Shown here: piece by piece, positions 60,308-64,000 of the stretch
Numbering within the stretch: position 1 is the stretch's first letter
How the letters are laid out: each line of letters starts with the position of its first letter
Assembly: GCA_023459495.1 (NCBI GenBank)
Contig: JAEWTL010000077.1
Location: forward strand, 124,001 to 188,000
Length of the DNA stretch: 64,000 bases
Origin: Bacillota bacterium
GTDB taxonomy: Bacteria > Bacillota > Clostridia > Christensenellales > SZUA-584
Direction of reading: 5' to 3'
The notes under the pieces: generated by a model
The model's database searches: none
Told to the model about the DNA's origin: nothing
The model's input: only the letters and a program-made list of their open reading frames with translations
Translations under genes and position numbers: made by a program

Positions 60308-60685
60308 TTATTTGATTTCGCAGGTGGCGCCGACTTCCTTGAACTTCTCGACCATGGAAGCAGCTTCTTCCTTGGGAACGCCTTCTTTAACGGTGCTCGG
60401 AGCGCCATCAACGACGTCCTTAGCTTCCTTCAGGCCCAGGCCGGTCACTTCGCGGACAACCTTGATGACCTTAATCTTCTCGGGACCGACATCCTTCAGC
60501 ACGACGTCGAACTCGGTCTTCTCTTCCTCAACCGGAGCAGCAGCGGCAGCAGCGGGGCCCGCAGCGGCAACCGCGACCGGAGCAGCGGCGCTCACGCCAA
60601 ACTTGTCCTCAATGGCCTTAACGAGCTCGGAGAGCTCCAGCACAGTCATCTTCTCGATGGCTTCAAGCATTTCCTGAATGTTCAT
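60308..60685 (-). CDS. rplL: Ribosomal protein bL12 (L7/L12)
   Basis: 125 residues. The N-terminal dimerisation part, an Ala/Pro-rich hinge (about 32-52) and the C-terminal domain (KTEFDVVLKDVGPEKIKVIK, LGLKEAKDVVD) are all present. It forms the ribosomal stalk on L10. The ATG at 60685 follows GGAGG. Confidence 0.97.
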   Translation of the reverse strand: MNIQEMLEAIEKMTVLELSELVKAIEDKFGVSAAAPVAVAAAGPAAAAAAPVEEEKTEFDVVLKDVGPEKIKVIKVVREVTGLGLKEAKDVVDGAPSTVKEGVPKEEAASMVEKFKEVGATCEIK

Positions 60686-60729
60686 TTTAAAATCCTCCGT
60701 TTTAATCTTCAAATTTTTGTTGGCGTTGC

Positions 60730-61257
60730 TTACGCCTGTTTCTGATCGATTACCGCGTTCAGCGCGTAACCGAGCTTGCAGATGATGCCCGACAGCGAGC
60801 GCGCGAGACCGGAGATCGGCGCGTTCAGCGTTCCGGCCAGCTGTGCAATAAGCTGTTCTCTGGACGGCATCTGAGACAGTGCCTCTACACCCTTGACGTC
60901 GACGACTTTGGTACCCAGTACGCCGGATTTGATCTCGGTCTTCTTGACCTTCTTCACAAAATCCACGAGTACTTTAGCGGGCGCAACCGGATCATTATAT
61001 CCGAACGCCACTGCCGTGGGGCCCGAAAGGTACTGATCCAGCCCCTTGATCTCCATCTGTTCCGCCGCGCGGATCAGCATCGAGTTCTTGATGACGTGGT
61101 ATTCCACTCCTGCTGCGCGGAAATTGTTACGAAGTTCCGTAACTTCCGCCACGGTAAGCCCGCGGTAGTCGTAGAATATCATGCCCTGAGCACGCTGCAT
61201 CTTGTCGACAACTTCCTGTACGACTTGCCTTTTCGCCTCTATGGCCTTTTCACTCAA
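60730..61257 (-). CDS. rplJ: Ribosomal protein uL10
   Basis: About 175 residues. FYDYRGLTVAEVTELRNNFR, YHVIKNSMLIRAA and GPTAVAFGYNDPVAPAK are typical. It anchors L12 to the ribosome. I chose a TTG at 61257 (LSEKAIEAK), ten bases after GGAGG; an upstream ATG at 61290 lies inside the attenuator hairpin. Confidence 0.94.
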   Translation of the reverse strand: MSEKAIEAKRQVVQEVVDKMQRAQGMIFYDYRGLTVAEVTELRNNFRAAGVEYHVIKNSMLIRAAEQMEIKGLDQYLSGPTAVAFGYNDPVAPAKVLVDFVKKVKKTEIKSGVLGTKVVDVKGVEALSQMPSREQLIAQLAGTLNAPISGLARSLSGIICKLGYALNAVIDQKQA

Positions 61258-61288
61258 ACCTGTTTCACCTCCCGATTCAACAATGAGC

Positions 61289-61440
61289 AATTAAAAACCC
61301 TTCTTGCACGGAAAGCCGCGCAAAAAGGGTCTCTTTTTGTGTTATGGCTCTCCTCGACAGGACGCTTCGGGGAACGATGTTCCCGCCTGTTGTCTTCGGC
61401 AGACCGGGGTATTCAATTACCGTATCATTTTAACAGCGGC
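61289..61440 (-). promoter_or_regulatory. L10 leader with attenuator hairpin
   Basis: The rplA-rplJ gap holds several hairpins, ending in one at about 61292-61331 (ACCCTTTTTGCGCGG paired with CCGTGCAAGAAGGGT) followed by TTTTTAA. Surplus L10-L12 would bind the leader and limit rplJL expression, as known for this class of leader. Confidence 0.8.
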
Positions 61441-61455
61441 AGAGCCGCATGTCAA

Positions 61456-62148
61456 CTAGATAAACCGCAGCGGGTTAACCTTGATGCCAGGGCCCATCGT
61501 GGACGAAACGACAACGCTCTTTAAGTACGTGCCTTTCGCAGCAGACGGCTTGGCCTTAACCACCGCTTCCATCAGCGCGGCGAGGTTCTCCTGCAGCTTT
61601 TCGCGGCCGAAGCTCTTCTTGCCGATGATGACGTGTACGATGGACGTCTTGTCCACACGGTACTCCACCTTACCGGCTTTGATATCCGCGATCGCCTTGG
61701 CGATTTCACGGGTAACCGTACCGGATTTCGGGTTCGGCATGAGGCCCTTAGGACCGAGCACGCGGCCGATCTTGCCGACCACGCCCATCATGTCGGGAGC
61801 CGCAACGCAGACGTCAAACTCAAACCAGTTTTCTTTCTGAATCTTCTCCACGAACTCGTCGCCGCCGACGTAATCCGCACCGGCATCCTCGGCTTCCTTT
61901 GCAAGGTCGCCCTTTGCAAAGACGAGCACGCGGACGGTTTTGCCCGTGCCGTGCGGCAGTACGATCGCGCCGCGGACCTGCTGGTCGGCATGGCGCGGGT
62001 CTACGCCCAGGCGGACGGAGACTTCGATAGTCTCGTCAAACTTGGCCTTGGCGGTATCCACGGCGATCTGCAGCGCGTCGCCCGGATCATACAGATTCGT
62101 CTTATCGAAAGCCTTCAGGCTCTCAAGATATTTCTTTCCTCTTTTCAT
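61456..62148 (-). CDS. rplA: Ribosomal protein uL1
   Basis: 230 residues, a normal length. KFDETIEVSVRLGVDPRHADQ-type N-terminal segment, LPHGTGKTVRVLVFAKG and GRVLGPKGLMPNPKSGTVT are hallmarks. It binds 23S rRNA at the L1 stalk. It follows rplK by 46 bp. Confidence 0.97.
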   Translation of the reverse strand: MKRGKKYLESLKAFDKTNLYDPGDALQIAVDTAKAKFDETIEVSVRLGVDPRHADQQVRGAIVLPHGTGKTVRVLVFAKGDLAKEAEDAGADYVGGDEFVEKIQKENWFEFDVCVAAPDMMGVVGKIGRVLGPKGLMPNPKSGTVTREIAKAIADIKAGKVEYRVDKTSIVHVIIGKKSFGREKLQENLAALMEAVVKAKPSAAKGTYLKSVVVSSTMGPGIKVNPLRFI

Positions 62149-62194
62149 ACAATCCTCCCTGTGGTTTCACGGCTTAAAGCCTCCCACATTCTCC

Positions 62195-62620
62195 TCAGTC
62201 AACAACCTCGACGCCCATGCTTCTTGCAGTACCTGCAATCATACGAGCGGCGGCGTCGACGCTGGCTGCGTTGAGATCCGGCATTTTAAGCTCGCCGATT
62301 TCTCTGCACTGCGCCTTGGTGATCTTGCCAACCTTCTTGGAGCGCGGCTCTCCGCTGCCCTTCTCGAGGCCAATGGCCTTCTTGATGAGCACGGGTGCCG
62401 GCGGCGTCTTCATGATAAACGTGAACGTTCTGTCCGCGTACACCGTGATGACGACGGGGATGATGTAGCCCACCTGCTTGGCGGTCTTTTCGTTGAACTC
62501 CTTACAGAAGCCCATGATGTTGACGCCGTGCTGACCGAGGGCCGGGCCCACGGGCGGCGCAGGCGTCGCCTTGCCTGCAGGAATCTGCAGTTTGACGTAA
62601 CCGGTGATCTTTTTCGCCAT
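62195..62620 (-). CDS. rplK: Ribosomal protein uL11
   Basis: 141 residues. KLQIPAGKATPAPPVGPALG, QHGVNIMGFCKEFN and the C-terminal AARMIAGTARSMGVEV are typical. It forms the GTPase-associated centre with 23S rRNA. Confidence 0.97.
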   Translation of the reverse strand: MAKKITGYVKLQIPAGKATPAPPVGPALGQHGVNIMGFCKEFNEKTAKQVGYIIPVVITVYADRTFTFIMKTPPAPVLIKKAIGLEKGSGEPRSKKVGKITKAQCREIGELKMPDLNAASVDAAARMIAGTARSMGVEVVD

Positions 62621-62699
62621 GGTTACTCCTCCTAAAGTATATTGTGGTACAAGCGGAAATCCGATACCGCCTCAGCGGCCTTTTCCTCCCACTTGCCGT

Positions 62700-62719
62700 A
62701 AAAAGGCTTTCGCCTTTTT
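62700..62719 (-). terminator. Short hairpin at the nusG stop
   Basis: AAAAAGGC-gaaa-GCCTTTTT is a perfect 8-bp stem with a GAAA-type loop that overlaps the nusG stop codon. It may partly terminate between nusG and rplK. Confidence 0.5.
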
Positions 62720-63341
62720 AGATGCGTTTGATCTGTACGAAGTCGAGGTCCACAAGCGTGTCGCGTCCGAACATGGACACCACGACCTTGACCTTCTGCT
62801 TCTCTGCGTTGACCTCTCTGACCACGCCGACAAAGCTCTCCAGCGGCCCCGAGGTCACCATTACATTCTCGCCCACTTCGACATCGAGCCGGATCTGGAC
62901 GTTCTCCACACCCATCGCGCGCACCTCTTTATCGGTGAGCGGGATCGGCTTGCTCCCCGGTCCGACAAAGCCGGTGACGCCGCGCGTGTTACGCACCACG
63001 TACCATGTTTCGTCGTCGAGGATCATCTTGACCATCACGTAGCCGGGGTACATCTTTTTCATGACGTGCTTCTTCTTGCCGTTCTTCATCTCGATGGTCT
63101 CTTCCATCGGGACCTTCACTTCAAGAATGACGTCTTCGAAGCCGCGGTTGATGATCGCCTTTTCAAGGTTTGCCTTCACCTTATTCTCGTAGCCGGAATA
63201 GGTGTGGACGACATACCAATAAGGCTTATCCGTCTTTTCCTGCTTGATGAATACGCCGACCGGGCCTTCCGGCTTCTTGTTCTGTTCGGTTGTTTCCATT
63301 TCCGCTTCAATCACGTCAACGGATTTGATTTCATCAGCCAT
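62718..63341 (-). CDS. nusG: Transcription antitermination factor NusG
   Basis: 207 residues. The NGN domain shows WYVVHTYSGYENKVKANL and KMYPGYVMVKM; the KOW part is at the C-terminus (ENVMVTSGPLESFVGVV). About 40 extra residues precede the NGN domain, rich in Glu and Lys, longer than in many NusG proteins. An internal ATG at 63299 would shorten this. NusG links RNA polymerase to Rho or ribosomes. Confidence 0.94.
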   Translation of the reverse strand: MADEIKSVDVIEAEMETTEQNKKPEGPVGVFIKQEKTDKPYWYVVHTYSGYENKVKANLEKAIINRGFEDVILEVKVPMEETIEMKNGKKKHVMKKMYPGYVMVKMILDDETWYVVRNTRGVTGFVGPGSKPIPLTDKEVRAMGVENVQIRLDVEVGENVMVTSGPLESFVGVVREVNAEKQKVKVVVSMFGRDTLVDLDFVQIKRI

Positions 63342-63380
63342 AACTCAGCATCGCCGCTTCCGCCGCGATACGCCTCCTTA

Positions 63381-63476
63381 TTACGGGGTCCCCAGAAAGC
63401 GAAGCTTTATGGGGTGGTATTACGGGGTCCCCAGAAACCGCAGTTTTCCGGGGTGAACTTACGGGGTCCCCAAAGG
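63381..63476. repeat. 39-bp tandem repeats between secE and nusG
   Basis: Copies begin at 63381, 63420 and 63459 with TTACGGGGTCCCCA; the first two are full length with small differences, the third is partial. Each full copy contains a hairpin (CCCCA...TGGGG). This is a dispersed clostridial-type repeat placed in the nusG leader. Confidence 0.8.
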
Positions 63477-63496
63477 CATAACCTGTTGGGTTGTGC

Positions 63497-63766
63497 CTAC
63501 TTAAACACCACGTTGTACAGGGCCTGGAATCCCTGATCAAACGCCCCGACGAGCACCGCGATCACAATAATGAACGCGAGGACCGCGCCGGTATATTTCA
63601 TCAGGTCCTTAAATGTCGGCCATGTCACCTTTTTCAGTTCGGAATAAACGTCCTTGAAAAACCGGCCCGGGCTCTTGCGCTTTTTCCGGTTGGCAACCTT
63701 GGCGGCCTTCCTTTGCTGTTCCAGTTTCTCCTTGCGGTCATTTCCGAGTAACTTCGTCTTTGCCAT
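63497..63766 (-). CDS. secE: Preprotein translocase subunit SecE
   Basis: 89 residues from the ATG at 63766. A basic N-terminal half (RKAAKVANRKKRKS), the amphipathic VYSELKKVTWPTFKDLMKYT and one C-terminal membrane helix are typical of SecE. It is part of the SecYEG channel. It stands before nusG, the usual order. Confidence 0.95.
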   Translation of the reverse strand: MAKTKLLGNDRKEKLEQQRKAAKVANRKKRKSPGRFFKDVYSELKKVTWPTFKDLMKYTGAVLAFIIVIAVLVGAFDQGFQALYNVVFK

Positions 63767-63819
63767 TGCCCTCACATCCTAAATGTTTAATAGAATACCC
63801 AAAAGCAAGGGGGATTAAC

Positions 63820-63969
63820 CTATTTGGTCTCCTTGTGCGCGGTATGTTTCTTGCAGAAACGGCAATACTTCTTCATCTCGAGTCTGTCCGGGTCATTCTT
63901 CTTGTTCTTCATCGTGTCATAATTTCTCTGCTTGCACTCGCTGCAAGCCAGCGTGATCTTGTTACGCAT
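63820..63969 (-). CDS. rpmG: Ribosomal protein bL33
   Basis: 49 residues: starts MRNKITLACSECKQRNYDTM and ends AHKETK. Four zinc-binding cysteines are kept (C9, C12, C36, C39), so it is the zinc-containing form. AAGGAG lies a few bases before the ATG. It precedes secE as usual. Confidence 0.96.
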   Translation of the reverse strand: MRNKITLACSECKQRNYDTMKNKKNDPDRLEMKKYCRFCKKHTAHKETK

Positions 63970-64000
63970 GGCCTATCTCCTTACTTTGTTCTCTGCGCAA

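Overview
The window looks like a chromosomal segment of an anaerobic, moderately high-GC Clostridia (Firmicutes) bacterium, possibly Christensenellales; that rank is a guess. The signs are a T-box valS leader, fabK as enoyl-ACP reductase, an accBCDA-fab cluster with a MarR/FabT-like regulator, a split transketolase, dockerin/cohesin modules and a Listeria-like flavin electron-transfer locus. Most genes are on the minus strand, so operons read from high to low coordinates.

1-8.8 kb is a glycoside catabolic operon. It holds a UroD-like protein, a GPH-family transporter, a two-subunit transketolase, an RpiB-family isomerase, a fucose/arabinose-isomerase-like protein, a GH31 enzyme of the YihQ sulfoquinovosidase type and a DUF4867 protein cut by the window edge. 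There is no sugar kinase. The gene content resembles the transketolase route of sulfoquinovose degradation, but key residues are changed in the GH31 and RpiB-like proteins. 8.9-15.5 kb holds a membrane-anchored cohesin-like protein next to a very large secreted metallophosphoesterase ending in a dockerin, then two paralogous CBO0543-like membrane proteins.

15.7-25.5 kb is the complete fatty-acid initiation and elongation set, accB-accC-accD-accA-fabH-acpP-fabK-fabD-fabG-fabF-fabZ. A promoter and palindromic operator lie upstream, and a MarR-type regulator lies beyond them. 25.7-27.3 kb carries Mrp/NBP35 and a DUF134 protein. 27.4-33.8 kb is a candidate flavin-based extracellular electron transfer locus: polyprenyl synthase, NDH-2 with a membrane tail, and a UbiA prenyltransferase on minus; a two-domain FMN-binding-type lipoprotein and ApbE on plus, from a divergent promoter region.

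33.9-44.9 kb is a sugar/polyol operon: a sugar-binding lipoprotein with a LytS/YesM-type kinase and AraC-type response regulator, followed by a ribose-type ABC importer with its own paralogous binding protein, and then an SDR, an SMP-30 lactonase and a zinc alcohol dehydrogenase. 45.2 kb has tRNA-Lys(UUU). 45.4-50.3 kb holds a ribokinase-family kinase, a TetR regulator, a class III aminotransferase, an SCP2-like protein and alanine dehydrogenase. 50.6-54.8 kb is valS-folC behind a Val T-box. 55-60.2 kb has an XRE regulator/membrane protein pair, a chemotaxis receptor, an AraC regulator, a small membrane protein and an encapsulated-ferritin-like protein. 60.3-64 kb is rpmG-secE-nusG-rplK-rplA-rplJ-rplL with an L10 leader; rpoB does not follow rplL.

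All functions are read from sequence motifs and remembered family features; no database search was run.
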